Assembly (NCBI RefSeq): GCF_021043395.1
Contig: NZ_JAJNKE010000011.1
Coordinates: forward strand, 33,445-97,444
Direction: 5' to 3'
Origin: Clostridium guangxiense
Lineage (GTDB): Bacteria; Bacillota; Clostridia; Clostridiales; Clostridiaceae
DNA length: 64,000 nucleotides
Part shown: piece after piece, positions 34,270 through 43,228 of the stretch
Position numbering within the stretch: position 1 is the stretch's first letter
How the letters are laid out: every line of letters starts with the position of its first letter
Position numbers and translations under genes: made by a program
Notes under the pieces: model-generated
Told to the model about the DNA's origin: nothing
Seen by the model: the letters and a program-made list of their open reading frames with translations, nothing else
Database searches by the model: none

Positions 34270-35907
34270 GTGGCATATACTGCTTTATACAGAGAATGGA
34301 GGCCCAAAAACTTTAGTGAAGTTGTAGGTCAAGAACATGTTACTGTTACATTGAGAAATCAGGTTAAAAATAATAGAATAGCACATGCATATTTACTTTG
34401 CGGAACTAGGGGAACAGGAAAGACTACTACAGCAAAGATTTTATCAAAAGCAGTAAATTGTCTTAATCCTAAAGATGGTGAACCATGCAATGAATGTGAG
34501 ATGTGCAAAAAAATAAACGAAGGTATGGCTATAGATGTTACGGAACTTGATGCAGCATCAAATAATAGTGTAGACGATATAAGAAACATAATAGATGATG
34601 TTCAATATCCACCCCACGAGGCTAAATATAAAGTTTATATAATAGATGAAGTCCATATGCTCTCTCAGGGTGCAGTTAATGCCTTTTTAAAAACTCTTGA
34701 AGAGCCACCTCAAAATGTTGTGTTTATACTTGCAACTACGGATCCACATAAGCTTCCTATAACCATTTTATCAAGGTGCCAAAGATTTGATTTTAAAAGA
34801 ATAAAAAAAGATGCAATGGTTAATAGGCTTAGGGAAATAGTTACAGCTCAAGGGGTTTTTGCAGATGATAAAAGTCTTAATCTTATAGCTAGGATGTCTG
34901 ATGGTGCAGCTCGTGATGCAGTAAGTATTCTTGATCAAGCAATTTCAGTAGGAAATGGAAAAATAGAATATGAAAAAGTACTAGACATGCTTGGACTTGT
35001 TACTAATGAGTATATATTTAAACTTATGGATTGTATTATAGATAAGAATGTTGAGGCTTGCATACGAACTATAGATGAAATTGTTTTTTCAGGTAAGGAA
35101 ATAGGTATTTTTATAAAGGACTTAATAGAACATGTAAGAAATTTAATGATGATTAAGGTAAGTAAAAATCCTGAAGAAGTTTTAGATATGTCTTCTGAAA
35201 ATTTAAGCATAGTTAAGGAACAGTCAAAGAAAGTAAGAATAGAAGAAACTATGCGTTATATAGGTATACTTCAGGAAGCAGACGAGCAGGCGAGAAAAAG
35301 CAGTAATAGCAGAATATATCTTGAGCTTGCTATAATAAAAATGTGCAAAGTTGAATATGATACATCTAATGAAATTATATTATCAAGACTTAACAAACTT
35401 GAAAGATTAATAAAAAGTGGAAATATTGTAGTAAATAACAATAGTGGTAATGAAAAAACACCAGCACCTAAGGTTCAAAATAAAGTTAATAATGAAATGC
35501 AGGTGCCTATTCAAGCTTCTGATGATGCTGATGAGGATACTGCAATAAAAACGGATGTAACCTTAGATGATGTTAAAAAAATTTGGAAAGATGCAATAGA
35601 AATGTTTAGAGCAAACAGAAACATGGTCATGGGTGTGCATTTAAGTAATGGTAATCCTGTGGCATGTAATAATGGAGTTATACAGATAGGATTTGATAAA
35701 CAGTATAACTTTAGTAAACAGCATCTTGAAAAAGTTCAAAATAACAAAAAAGTAGAAGAGGTATTCTCAAACATGCTGCATGGCAGAGTTAAGGTTGTAT
35801 ATTCTTCCCAAGGTAATGATGATATAAAAAATGCAAGTCCTGAAAATGCAGAAGACATAATAAAGAAAACTTTTGGTGAAGATAATGTTGATATTATTGA
35901 TGAATGA
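34270..35907 (+). CDS. dnaX: DNA polymerase III subunit gamma/tau
   Basis: A 545-residue clamp-loader ATPase. Domain I has Walker A LLCGTRGTGKTTTAKIL (about 41-57), four zinc-binding cysteines (CLNPKDGEPCNECEMC) and YIIDEVHML with ILSRCQRFDF (sensor/arginine finger). Domain III follows. The linker is short and rich in N, P and V. The C-terminal region (about 420-545) is the tau-like tail that would contact DnaB and PolC. The start is GTG with an AGAAGGTG site. The gene belongs to the conserved dnaX-ybaB-recR-yaaL-bofA set. Confidence 0.96.
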   Translation: MAYTALYREWRPKNFSEVVGQEHVTVTLRNQVKNNRIAHAYLLCGTRGTGKTTTAKILSKAVNCLNPKDGEPCNECEMCKKINEGMAIDVTELDAASNNSVDDIRNIIDDVQYPPHEAKYKVYIIDEVHMLSQGAVNAFLKTLEEPPQNVVFILATTDPHKLPITILSRCQRFDFKRIKKDAMVNRLREIVTAQGVFADDKSLNLIARMSDGAARDAVSILDQAISVGNGKIEYEKVLDMLGLVTNEYIFKLMDCIIDKNVEACIRTIDEIVFSGKEIGIFIKDLIEHVRNLMMIKVSKNPEEVLDMSSENLSIVKEQSKKVRIEETMRYIGILQEADEQARKSSNSRIYLELAIIKMCKVEYDTSNEIILSRLNKLERLIKSGNIVVNNNSGNEKTPAPKVQNKVNNEMQVPIQASDDADEDTAIKTDVTLDDVKKIWKDAIEMFRANRNMVMGVHLSNGNPVACNNGVIQIGFDKQYNFSKQHLEKVQNNKKVEEVFSNMLHGRVKVVYSSQGNDDIKNASPENAEDIIKKTFGEDNVDIIDE

Positions 35908-35977
35908 ACTTGTAAATGTTAAAATATAAAATATTGATACAAAAATAATTGAAGTTAACATAGGAGGTTTTTTAATT

Positions 35978-36319
35978 ATGGCAAGAGGTGGATTCCCAGG
36001 AATGGGCGGAGGAAATATGAATAATCTTATAAAGCAGGCACAAAAGTTTCAAAAGCAAATGGAAGATATGCAAAAGGACCTTGAAGATAAAGAATTTACA
36101 GCTACAGTTGGAGGCGGAGCTGTAAGTGCAACTGTTAATGGAAAGAAAGTCATAACAGATATAAAAATAAAACCAGAAGTTGTTGATCCTGATGATGTAG
36201 AGATGCTTCAAGATTTAATATTAACTGCATGCAATGAAGCTCTTAATAAAGCAGAAGAAGAAACTTCAGGAGAAATGAAAAAATTAACAGGCGGAATGAA
36301 TTTACCAGGAATGTTCTAA
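35978..36319 (+). CDS. YbaB/EbfC nucleoid-associated protein
   Basis: A 113-residue DNA-binding protein. The glycine/methionine-rich N-terminus ([20 protein letters not shown]), the central [18 protein letters not shown] and the glycine-methionine C-terminus (GGMNLPGMF) are typical. It forms dimeric tweezers that bind DNA. It sits between dnaX and recR as in most bacteria. AGGAGG precedes the ATG. Confidence 0.94.
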   Translation: MARGGFPGMGGGNMNNLIKQAQKFQKQMEDMQKDLEDKEFTATVGGGAVSATVNGKKVITDIKIKPEVVDPDDVEMLQDLILTACNEALNKAEEETSGEMKKLTGGMNLPGMF

Positions 36320-36385
36320 TATATAAATTTAGGAATTACCAGAAAGTTTTAAACCGTATTTGCTAAGAAATTACAAGTAATATTA

Positions 36386-36462
36386 AAAATAAGGATAAAG
36401 AGTAGAGTGAATGAGGATTTATCTTCCTTGCGTAGGATAAATCTTTGAACTTATAAAAGCGA
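36386..36462. repeat. Family A repeat, short half copy
   Basis: GGATAAAGAGTAGAGTGAAT, GAGGATTTATC and TTGCGTAGGATAAATC, in the same order as the fuller copies near 34.0 and 37.6 kb. It lies between ybaB and recR. Confidence 0.5.
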
Positions 36463-36507
36463 TGATTATAGTTTTGACATATTAAAGTTAGAAAGGCAAG
36501 TGGCATT

Positions 36508-37104
36508 ATGGAGCTTTACCCCGTAGCAATTGAAAAGTTAATAGAAGAATTCGCAAAACTTCCGGGAATAGGATATAAAACTGCACAAAGACTTACACTA
36601 TACGTCTTAAATTTACCTAGGGACGAAGTAGATGGATTTGCCAATGCCCTTATAAAGGCAAGGGGAACTATTAAATATTGTTCTGTATGTGGAAATTACA
36701 CAGACACTGATCCTTGCGCTATTTGCTCAAATCCCAATAGAGATAAGGGCACGATATGTGTTGTAGAAGAGCCTAAAGATGTAATTGCAATGGAAAAGGT
36801 AAGGGAATACAACGGAGTTTATCACGTTCTTCATGGAGCAATATCTCCAATGTCTGGAAAGGGACCTGATTCCATAAAATTACGAGAACTCATAAGCAGA
36901 ATGAATGGAAGTGTAAAGGAAGTAATAGTGGCGACAAATCCTAATGTAGATGGTGAAGCTACTGCCATGTATATATCAAAAATATTGAAACCACTTGGAG
37001 TTAAAGTTACTAGAATCGCTCACGGTATACCTGTTGGAGGAGATTTGGAGTATGCAGATGAAATAACTTTATCAAAAGCTCTTGAAGGAAGAAGAGAAAT
37101 TTAG
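36508..37104 (+). CDS. recR: Recombination mediator RecR
   Basis: A 198-residue protein that, with RecO and RecF, loads RecA at gaps. The N-terminal helix-hairpin-helix ([19 protein letters not shown]: [18 protein letters not shown]), the C4 zinc motif ([16 protein letters not shown]) and the Toprim domain ([29 protein letters not shown]) are all present. It is preceded by a repeat and AAAGGCAAG. The order is conserved with dnaX and yaaL. Confidence 0.96.
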   Translation: MELYPVAIEKLIEEFAKLPGIGYKTAQRLTLYVLNLPRDEVDGFANALIKARGTIKYCSVCGNYTDTDPCAICSNPNRDKGTICVVEEPKDVIAMEKVREYNGVYHVLHGAISPMSGKGPDSIKLRELISRMNGSVKEVIVATNPNVDGEATAMYISKILKPLGVKVTRIAHGIPVGGDLEYADEITLSKALEGRREI

Positions 37105-37177
37105 ATAAACTATAGGAATACTATTCCCAATTTATGTCTATAATTTTAATAGGATATAAATTGGGAGGTTTTTTATT

Positions 37178-37441
37178 ATGAATAAAAAAATACCTGGTAA
37201 GAAAAGCAGCTTAAGCGTAGAACAAAAAAAATTACTTTTAGCTATAGAAGAGGCCAGGCATGAATGGAAGCAGTGTTCGGAGTATTTTGATGTAGTAAGT
37301 GATCCAAAACTTATAGATTATGCTATATATAAAGAAGCGGCAGCCAAATCAAGATATATATATTTGTTAATGCAGGCAAAAAAAATGGATATTAAAATAA
37401 ATGGATACGACGAATATTTAAGGGAAGTAAACTCTAATTAA
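37178..37441 (+). CDS. DUF2508 (YaaL-like) protein
   Basis: An 87-residue protein of unknown function. LLLAIEEARHEWKQCSEYFD and DYAIYKEAAAKSRYIYLLM are typical of the YaaL family, which lies between recR and bofA in spore-forming Firmicutes. A GGGAGG site precedes the ATG. A short hairpin (CCCAATTTAT / ATAAATTGGG) occurs in the leader. Confidence 0.85.
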   Translation: MNKKIPGKKSSLSVEQKKLLLAIEEARHEWKQCSEYFDVVSDPKLIDYAIYKEAAAKSRYIYLLMQAKKMDIKINGYDEYLREVNSN

Positions 37442-37524
37442 ACGCTTACGTAATCTATAGGGATAAACTATTTGAAATTTTGAAAATGCAAGTGTCAAGA
37501 TTATACAAGTGATATTTTTTTAGT

Positions 37525-37722
37525 GCACAATTCACAATGACATTTCACAGTTAAGGATGATTTATTCCTCCTGCGTTGGATAAATCTTAAAACTTAATGA
37601 TGTTCCGTTTTGCTTAATGAAATAAATAAGCAATTTTATAAATTTAGTACCAGTATTTAAGTTTTAAGATTTTCTGTAGCTAAGCGGAGGAAAATCAACT
37701 ATGACTGTGCATTGTGCACTTA
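37525..37722. repeat. Palindromic dispersed repeat, family A
   Basis: The left arm is GTGCACAATTCACAATGACA, AAGGATGATTTA and TCTTAAAACTTAA. The right arm is TTTAAGTTTTAAGATTTTC, GGAGGAAAATCA and GTGCATTGTGCAC. The outer ends are perfect reverse complements (GTGCACAAT / ATTGTGCAC). It fills most of the 361-bp gap between the yaaL-like gene and bofA. Confidence 0.7.
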
Positions 37723-37802
37723 TTTTTTATAAGTTAAATCCTATTAAAGGTATTTTAGCTAATTTAAAAGATAGATATAATTTGATAATGGGGGGATGAG
37801 GA

Positions 37803-38057
37803 ATGGAGTATATAGGTTATTTTGTTGTTGCAATTATACTCATTTTAATTGTAGTTAAGCTGTTGTCTTGGCCTCTTAAGATTTTGATAAAGTTAATTAT
37901 TAACGGTGTCTTAGGTGCGATTTTGTTATTCATTGTAAATATATTTGGAAGTTATTTTGGCTTTCAAATTGGTATAAATATAGTTACTGCACTTATAGCA
38001 GGAGTGCTTGGCGTTCCTGGAGTAATATTTCTAATTATTTTTAAATTGTTTTTTTAG
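37803..38057 (+). CDS. bofA: Pro-sigma-K processing inhibitor BofA
   Basis: An 84-residue membrane protein with three hydrophobic segments and the family-typical central NGVLGAILLFIVNIFG and the end TALIAGVLGVPGVIFLIIFKLFF. In B. subtilis BofA holds back the SpoIVFB protease during sporulation; many clostridia carry bofA without the full system. A GGGGGGATGAGGA site precedes the ATG. It ends the conserved dnaX-bofA set. Confidence 0.9.
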   Translation: MEYIGYFVVAIILILIVVKLLSWPLKILIKLIINGVLGAILLFIVNIFGSYFGFQIGINIVTALIAGVLGVPGVIFLIIFKLFF

Positions 38058-38070
38058 AACAGCAATATAT

Positions 38071-38425
38071 AAATATTGCGAAGTAATACTGCTTTGCAAC
38101 ATTAAAAAAATTCCTCCGTACCTACGGAATTTTGGGTGTGAACTTGTCCACTCATTTATTGATTAACGGTGATTATAGGGTATTTTTCGTAGGGAACCGG
38201 AGAAAAATTTACCTTGCATTTCCGGTTTAGCGAAGCAACAGTATTGAAGGAATAGTTTAAATAAAATTTTATAAATCTTAGTGGCAAATTGTTAAAAGCT
38301 TTAGAGATTTCGATTTGTTTGAACGATTAGTGAGTTATTGAAAGCTCTTAAGATTTTAACAATTTGCTGCTTAGATTTATTAATTTTATTTAATATTCCA
38401 AGATACTGTTACTTCGCAATATTTT
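38071..38425. repeat. Long palindromic repeat, family B, largest copy
   Basis: It runs from ATTGCGAAGTAATACTGC on the left to the mirrored ACTGTTACTTCGCAAT on the right. Internal pairs include AAAGCTTTAGAGATTTCGA/TTGAAAGCTC and CTTAGTGGCAAATTGTTAAA/TTTAACAATTTGCTGC. The right end overlaps the last codons and the stop of the M20 gene. No reading frame in this 350-bp gap looks real. Confidence 0.75.
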
Positions 38426-39593
38426 TAAATTCTCGTTTTGCTTTTTCTAAAAGTTCAGGATTCAAATAAAGCTCTACCGCTGAATATGATATAGCTCTTA
38501 CAACCATAATTGCTTTTTCTTTGGCTTCTGTACTATTTACATACTCTAAAAATTTTTCTTCATGAGGTTTTGTTTCGCCGTCACCAACACCTATGTTTCC
38601 ATACATGGTTGGACATGCATAGCTTACGTTACCTAAGTCTGTAGAGCCGGGAGGATCTTTTCTTTCTACAAAATCCTTAATTCCACATTTCTCAAGGTTT
38701 TTTTTAGCAATTTCTATTAGGACTGAATTTACCACAAGATCATCGAAGGAATTTTCAAAATTGCTGATTTCTAATGCTGTTCCTGTCATAAGGGCTGCAC
38801 CTTTAGCACAATTTTTTACTCTCTCAGAAACTTCGTTAAGGTAATCTCTTTTTTCTGATCTTACTTCAAATCTGCATGTACATTGATCTGGTATAATATT
38901 TGGAGCATATCCTCCCTCTGTTACTATTCCATGTATTCTTACATCAGATTTTAATTGCTGACGTAGTGCACTTATGCCAGCAAATGTTAAGTTAACAGCA
39001 TCAAGTGCATTTATTCCCTGATGTGGGGCAGAAGCCGCATGACTTGCTTTGCCATTAAATTTGAACTGAAAAGCATCCATTGCGAGAGAACTTGAATTTA
39101 ATGAAGTATTTGCGCCAAGATGCATTTGGAAAACAGCATCTATGCCTTCAAAGGCTCCTTTATTTACCATATCAACTTTTCTTCCAACGGTTTCTTCAGC
39201 AGGGGTTCCTATGACTACAATTTTACCTTTAAAATTATCCTTTAGCTTTGATAAAACTAAAGCCGATCCAACAGTAATAGCTGAAATCCAATTGTGGCCA
39301 CATGCATGGGCATTTTTTTTATCAGAGCCATATCCAGGAAGAGCGTCATATTCTGCGAGAAAAACTATGCTTGGACCAACATTATTTCCGAATTCAGCTC
39401 TAAATGCTGTTTTGATTTCCATATAAGGAAATTCTACTTTAAAGTGGTTTTTCTCAAGTAAATTTACTAAATATTTTGAAGAAGTAAATTCATTATCTCC
39501 AAGTTCAGGGTTATAAAATATGTATTCATTTATATTTTCTATTTCACTTTTTAGTGCTGCTGTTGTTTCATCAACCTTTTTAAATAAATCCAT
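38409..39593 (-). CDS. M20 family amidohydrolase
   Basis: A 394-residue zinc-dependent amidohydrolase of the AbgA/AbgB and N-acyl amino acid hydrolase group. Metal-binding stretches are AEYDALPG, HACGHNW and GTPAEETVGRK. FKFNGKASHAAS opens the lid domain, and the late NIGVGDGETKPHEEKF supplies the last histidine. The substrate is uncertain (p-aminobenzoyl-glutamate-like or acyl amino acids). The ribosome binding site is weak. The C-terminal FKNIAK and the TAA stop are encoded by the end of the adjacent family B repeat. Confidence 0.85.
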   Translation of the reverse strand: MDLFKKVDETTAALKSEIENINEYIFYNPELGDNEFTSSKYLVNLLEKNHFKVEFPYMEIKTAFRAEFGNNVGPSIVFLAEYDALPGYGSDKKNAHACGHNWISAITVGSALVLSKLKDNFKGKIVVIGTPAEETVGRKVDMVNKGAFEGIDAVFQMHLGANTSLNSSSLAMDAFQFKFNGKASHAASAPHQGINALDAVNLTFAGISALRQQLKSDVRIHGIVTEGGYAPNIIPDQCTCRFEVRSEKRDYLNEVSERVKNCAKGAALMTGTALEISNFENSFDDLVVNSVLIEIAKKNLEKCGIKDFVERKDPPGSTDLGNVSYACPTMYGNIGVGDGETKPHEEKFLEYVNSTEAKEKAIMVVRAISYSAVELYLNPELLEKAKREFKNIAK

Positions 39594-39832
39594 GTTTTAT
39601 CTTTAGTGAGATATTATACACTCACTAAAATTCACCTCTTTCTTTTGTATTAATTTAAATTAAGTTTATTAAAAATATTAGCTAAATGCAAGGTGTTTTT
39701 TAAATTAATAAAAATAAAATTGATGAAATAAAAAGATATTATTAATAGTATGCATTAAATTTTTCGAAAATGATAATTCATAAATGCAGCTATAAATTTT
39801 ACCAGTACTTCTTTAAATCATAACAGTTTATG

Positions 39833-39860
39833 TTGACAAAGTAAAAAATAGTAATATATT
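39833..39860 (+). promoter_or_regulatory. Distal promoter upstream of the pullulanase gene
   Basis: TTGACA, 16 bp, TATATT. It lies about 200 bp before the pullulanase start, ahead of a short reading frame and a terminator-like hairpin. Confidence 0.6.
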
Positions 39861-39910
39861 AAAGGATATTGAAAAGTGGGAAGGTGTATAAATTACTTAG
39901 GTGATATCTA

Positions 39911-39967
39911 ATGCTGCAAGTAAATTATGAATTTAAAGGTAAAAAAGTTATTGAGTTTTTCACATAA
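39911..39967 (+). CDS. Possible 18-residue peptide in the pullulanase leader
   Basis: MLQVNYEFKGKKVIEFFT, with AGGTGAT about 6 nt upstream. It is followed within 25 bp by a hairpin with a T-run. It could be a leader peptide or a short orphan gene; the evidence is only position and binding site. The rest of this 471-bp gap is described in the adjacent promoter and hairpin entries. Confidence 0.3.
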   Translation: MLQVNYEFKGKKVIEFFT

Positions 39968-39979
39968 AGAATATATAAT
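39951..39979 (+). promoter_or_regulatory. Proximal promoter of the pullulanase gene
   Basis: TTGAGT, 17 bp, TATAAT. The predicted transcript would begin near the hairpin at 39990 and pass through the cre site. Confidence 0.6.
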
Positions 39980-39989
39980 GTAAACATAT

Positions 39990-40019
39990 AAATTGTACTC
40001 TTAAAGTACAATTTTTTTT
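39990..40019 (+). terminator. Terminator-like hairpin between promoter and pullulanase gene
   Basis: A perfect 10-bp stem (AAATTGTACT / AGTACAATTT) with loop CTTAA and T8. It is either a terminator for the distal transcript (an attenuator), or an operator or 5' stabiliser for the proximal one. Confidence 0.65.
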
Positions 40020-40027
40020 ATTTATTC

Positions 40028-40042
40028 GTGCAAACGATTGCG
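40028..40042 (+). promoter_or_regulatory. CcpA cre site
   Basis: GTGCAAACGATTGCG fits the cre consensus WTGNAANCGNWNNCW except at the first and last base. It lies between the proximal promoter and the start codon, where CcpA binding would block transcription. The first 12 bases are identical to the site upstream of the alpha-amylase gene. Confidence 0.65.
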
Positions 40043-40064
40043 CCAACTGAATGGAGGGTACAAA

Positions 40065-42056
40065 TTGGATAAGGATATTTTAAGCGGAAAATACGATTAT
40101 GATGGAGAATTAGGAACAAATTATTCTAAGGAAAAAACCACATTTAAGGTTTGGTCACCATTAGCAGAAAAAGTTGTACTTAATCTTTATAGAGAAGGAG
40201 TAGGAGACAATTTAATAGAAAAAAATTTAATGGTACTTCAAGATAAAGGTGTCTGGAGCTTTACTAAAACTGGAGATTTAGCTGGTACCTTTTATACTTA
40301 TGAAGTGACCGTTAACGGAAAAACAAATGAGACCCAAGATATTTATTCAAAAGCAGTTGGTGTAAATGGAGATAGAAGTATGGTGATAGATCTTTTAAAA
40401 ACCAATCCAGATGCTTGGGAAAAGGATATAAGACCATACATTAGGAATCAGACAGATGCAATAATATATGAACTTCATTTTAGAGATATGTCAATGGATG
40501 AAGCTTCAGGTATAAAGATCAAAGGAAAATTCCTGTCTTTAACTGAGTTTGGAACTAGAAATTCTTATGGTGAAGCTACAGGGATAAGTCACATTAAAGA
40601 GCTTGGAGTAAATGCAATTCATATACTTCCATCCTTTGATTTTGGAAGCATTGATGAAAGCAAAATCAATTCCAATGAATACAATTGGGGATATGACCCT
40701 AAAAATTATTTGGTACCAGAAGGAAGTTATTCTACTGATCCATATTCAGGAACTTGCAGAATAAAAGAAATGAAAGAAATGGTTAAAGCACTTCATAAGG
40801 AGAATATAGCTGTAATAATGGACTGCGTATTTAATCATACCTATGAGTATGAAAATTCTCCATTTAGTAAGACTGTTCCTGATTACTATTATCGTCAGGA
40901 TGAAAAGGGAAAGGTTATAGCTAATTCAGAATGCAAAAATGATACAGCCTCAGAAAGATTTATGTTTAGAAAATATATGATAGATGCTGTAACTTATTGG
41001 GCAAAAGAATATCATATTGATGGCTTTAGATTTGATCTTATGGGACTGCATGATGTAGAAACAATGAATCAGATAAGATATGCCTTGGATAAAATTAACC
41101 CTAATATATTGATATATGGAGAAGGTTGGAATCTTGGAAATGAGGTTACAATAACCGATGATGAAAAGGCCATAAAGTTAAATGCCAAGAAACTTGACAA
41201 TAGAGTAGCTTTCTTTAATGATGACATAAGAGATGGTATTAAAGGATATGTATTTGAAGAAGAATGTGGAGGGTTTATTAATTATAATGCAAAATGGATT
41301 AAAGACGATGGAAAAACTGCATATTCAATTTCTGATTTAAAGGAGCAGGTAAAACATAGTATAGTTGCTGCTGTAGAACATGAGGATGTGGATTACGAAA
41401 AAACACCATATAAGTGTAAGCCTTGGGCAAATGAGCCAACACAAACAGTAAATTATGTATCCTGTCATGATAACAACACGCTTTGGGATAAAATAAATTT
41501 AACAAACCCAGAGGCAGCTGAAGAGGAAAAGATAAAAATTGATGAAATGGCGGCTTTCATAGTTTTAACTTCTCAAGGTATTCCTTTTATTCAAAATGGT
41601 CAGGAAATGCTTGGAACTAAACCTAAATTAAATGGAAAGGGGTTTGATAGCAATAGCTTTAGGTCACCTGATTCAGTAAATAGAATTGAATGGGGGAGAA
41701 AACATACTTATAAGAAGGTCGTAGATTATTACAAGGGACTTATTAAATTACGAAAAGAACATCCCGCTTTTAGAATGACTACTAAAGCTGAAATACAGAA
41801 AAATATAAAATTTTTTGATACTAAGGAAAGTGTTATTGGGTATTTTATTTTAAACAATGCCAATGGTGATGAATGGCAAGAAATAGCTGTAATTATAAAT
41901 GCCAGTGCGCAGGATGAAAAAATTGACTTAAAAAAATCAGGTTGGGCTGTAGTTGTTAAGGAAGAAAAAGCGGGGACAGAGGTACTTGATATATTGTCTG
42001 GTGATGAAGTTTTAGTTAAAGCAGGAACTTCTATGGTGTTGACGAATTTAAAATAA
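40065..42056 (+). CDS. pulA: Type I pullulanase (GH13)
   Basis: A 663-residue enzyme that hydrolyses alpha-1,6 bonds of pullulan, amylopectin and limit dextrins. The N-terminal CBM48-like domain has TTFKVWSPLAEKVVLNLY. The pullulanase hallmark YNWGYDPKNY is at about 205. The GH13 regions are DCVFNHTYE, DGFRFDLMGLHD (nucleophile D), GEGWNLG (acid E) and YVSCHDNNTLWDK (transition-state D). There is no signal peptide, so it acts in the cytoplasm on imported maltodextrins. The start is TTG with GGAGGG six bases upstream; longer frames lack a site and would run through the cre box. Confidence 0.93.
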   Translation: MDKDILSGKYDYDGELGTNYSKEKTTFKVWSPLAEKVVLNLYREGVGDNLIEKNLMVLQDKGVWSFTKTGDLAGTFYTYEVTVNGKTNETQDIYSKAVGVNGDRSMVIDLLKTNPDAWEKDIRPYIRNQTDAIIYELHFRDMSMDEASGIKIKGKFLSLTEFGTRNSYGEATGISHIKELGVNAIHILPSFDFGSIDESKINSNEYNWGYDPKNYLVPEGSYSTDPYSGTCRIKEMKEMVKALHKENIAVIMDCVFNHTYEYENSPFSKTVPDYYYRQDEKGKVIANSECKNDTASERFMFRKYMIDAVTYWAKEYHIDGFRFDLMGLHDVETMNQIRYALDKINPNILIYGEGWNLGNEVTITDDEKAIKLNAKKLDNRVAFFNDDIRDGIKGYVFEEECGGFINYNAKWIKDDGKTAYSISDLKEQVKHSIVAAVEHEDVDYEKTPYKCKPWANEPTQTVNYVSCHDNNTLWDKINLTNPEAAEEEKIKIDEMAAFIVLTSQGIPFIQNGQEMLGTKPKLNGKGFDSNSFRSPDSVNRIEWGRKHTYKKVVDYYKGLIKLRKEHPAFRMTTKAEIQKNIKFFDTKESVIGYFILNNANGDEWQEIAVIINASAQDEKIDLKKSGWAVVVKEEKAGTEVLDILSGDEVLVKAGTSMVLTNLK

Positions 42057-42128
42057 GCTGTGTTTTAAAATAATGTCTCCCAAATTTTTGTTATTAATGA
42101 CTCAAAATAAATTCATAAGTTGCTTTTA

Positions 42129-42178
42129 AAAACAATATATTTGTTATATCATATATATAACAAATATATTGTTTTTTA
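42129..42178 (+). terminator. Intrinsic terminator of the pullulanase gene
   Basis: A long AT-rich stem (AAAACAATATATTTGTTAT and its complement) followed by T6. It lies about 75 bp after the stop. Confidence 0.8.
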
Positions 42179-42289
42179 TTATATGATTTATTATAACGAT
42201 GTTAATAAAATTGACAATATAAGGTTAAAATTGTATTATTTATATCGTGAACTAGTATTTGTAAGTGTTTAAAATGAGGAGGAAGAAGT

Positions 42290-43228
42290 ATGGCAGTTGT
42301 TCTTGAAGTCAAAGATGTAAAGAAACATATAGGGAAAAGACAGATAATAAAAGGAATAAGTTTTGATATAAAAGAGGGAGAAATTTTTGGCTTTTTAGGG
42401 CCTAATGGAGCTGGCAAAACTACAACAATAAGAATGCTTGTGGGGCTTATTGCGCCAAACTCTGGAACTATAAAAATCATGGACCATGATATTCAAAAAG
42501 AAAAAGAAAAAGCTTTAGCTAATGTTGGTGCTATAGTAGAAAATCCGGACATGTATGGGTTTTTAACCGGGAGAGAAAATTTAATTCAATATGCCAAGAT
42601 GTATGGAAATATAACAAAGGAAAGAATAGATGAAGTTGCTGAAATAATAGGGCTTAAAGATAGAATAAATGATAAGGTAAAAAAGTATTCCCTTGGAATG
42701 AAACAGCGCTTGGGACTTGGGCAAGCACTTTTGGTGAAACCTAAGCTTCTCATATTAGATGAGCCTACAAATGGACTTGACCCTGTTGGAATTATGGATT
42801 TTAGAAAAATAGTAAGGCAGATGGCCACGGAAAATAAGTCAGCAGTAATGATATCGTCCCATATACTTGCAGAGATACAGCAGGTTTGTGATACTGTTGC
42901 TTTTATTAATGGTGGTGAAATAAAATCCGTTGAAAGCTTAAATGATAAGAAGACAAAAGAGGCTAAAGAAAATTTTGTTATTACAACCTCAAATATGGTG
43001 GAGGCCATGGGAATTTTAACTAAACTTCCTTTTGTATATGATGTTAAAGATGGAAAAAATAAAATTTCATTATCTCTGGATACAGGAAAATCATCTAAAG
43101 TAGTAACTGAACTTATGAAGGCAAATGTAGAAGTAAGCGAGTTCTATAAAACACATAAAAATCTTGAAGATAGATTTATGCAAATAGTGGAAGGAGGGGA
43201 GGCAAAAGATGTGGGGGCTAATAAGTAA
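42290..43228 (+). CDS. ABC exporter ATP-binding protein
   Basis: A 312-residue ATPase with Walker A GPNGAGKTTTIRML (about 40-53), signature YSLGMKQRLGLGQALL, Walker B LLILDEPTNGLDP and switch SSHILAE. It has the long tail typical of ABC-2/BcrA exporters. It is the first gene of an operon with two paralogous permeases and a lipoprotein. Its end overlaps the first permease start by 20 bp. AGGAGGAAG precedes the ATG. The substrate is unknown; bacteriocin or peptide export or self-protection is typical for the family. Confidence 0.9.
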   Translation: MAVVLEVKDVKKHIGKRQIIKGISFDIKEGEIFGFLGPNGAGKTTTIRMLVGLIAPNSGTIKIMDHDIQKEKEKALANVGAIVENPDMYGFLTGRENLIQYAKMYGNITKERIDEVAEIIGLKDRINDKVKKYSLGMKQRLGLGQALLVKPKLLILDEPTNGLDPVGIMDFRKIVRQMATENKSAVMISSHILAEIQQVCDTVAFINGGEIKSVESLNDKKTKEAKENFVITTSNMVEAMGILTKLPFVYDVKDGKNKISLSLDTGKSSKVVTELMKANVEVSEFYKTHKNLEDRFMQIVEGGEAKDVGANK

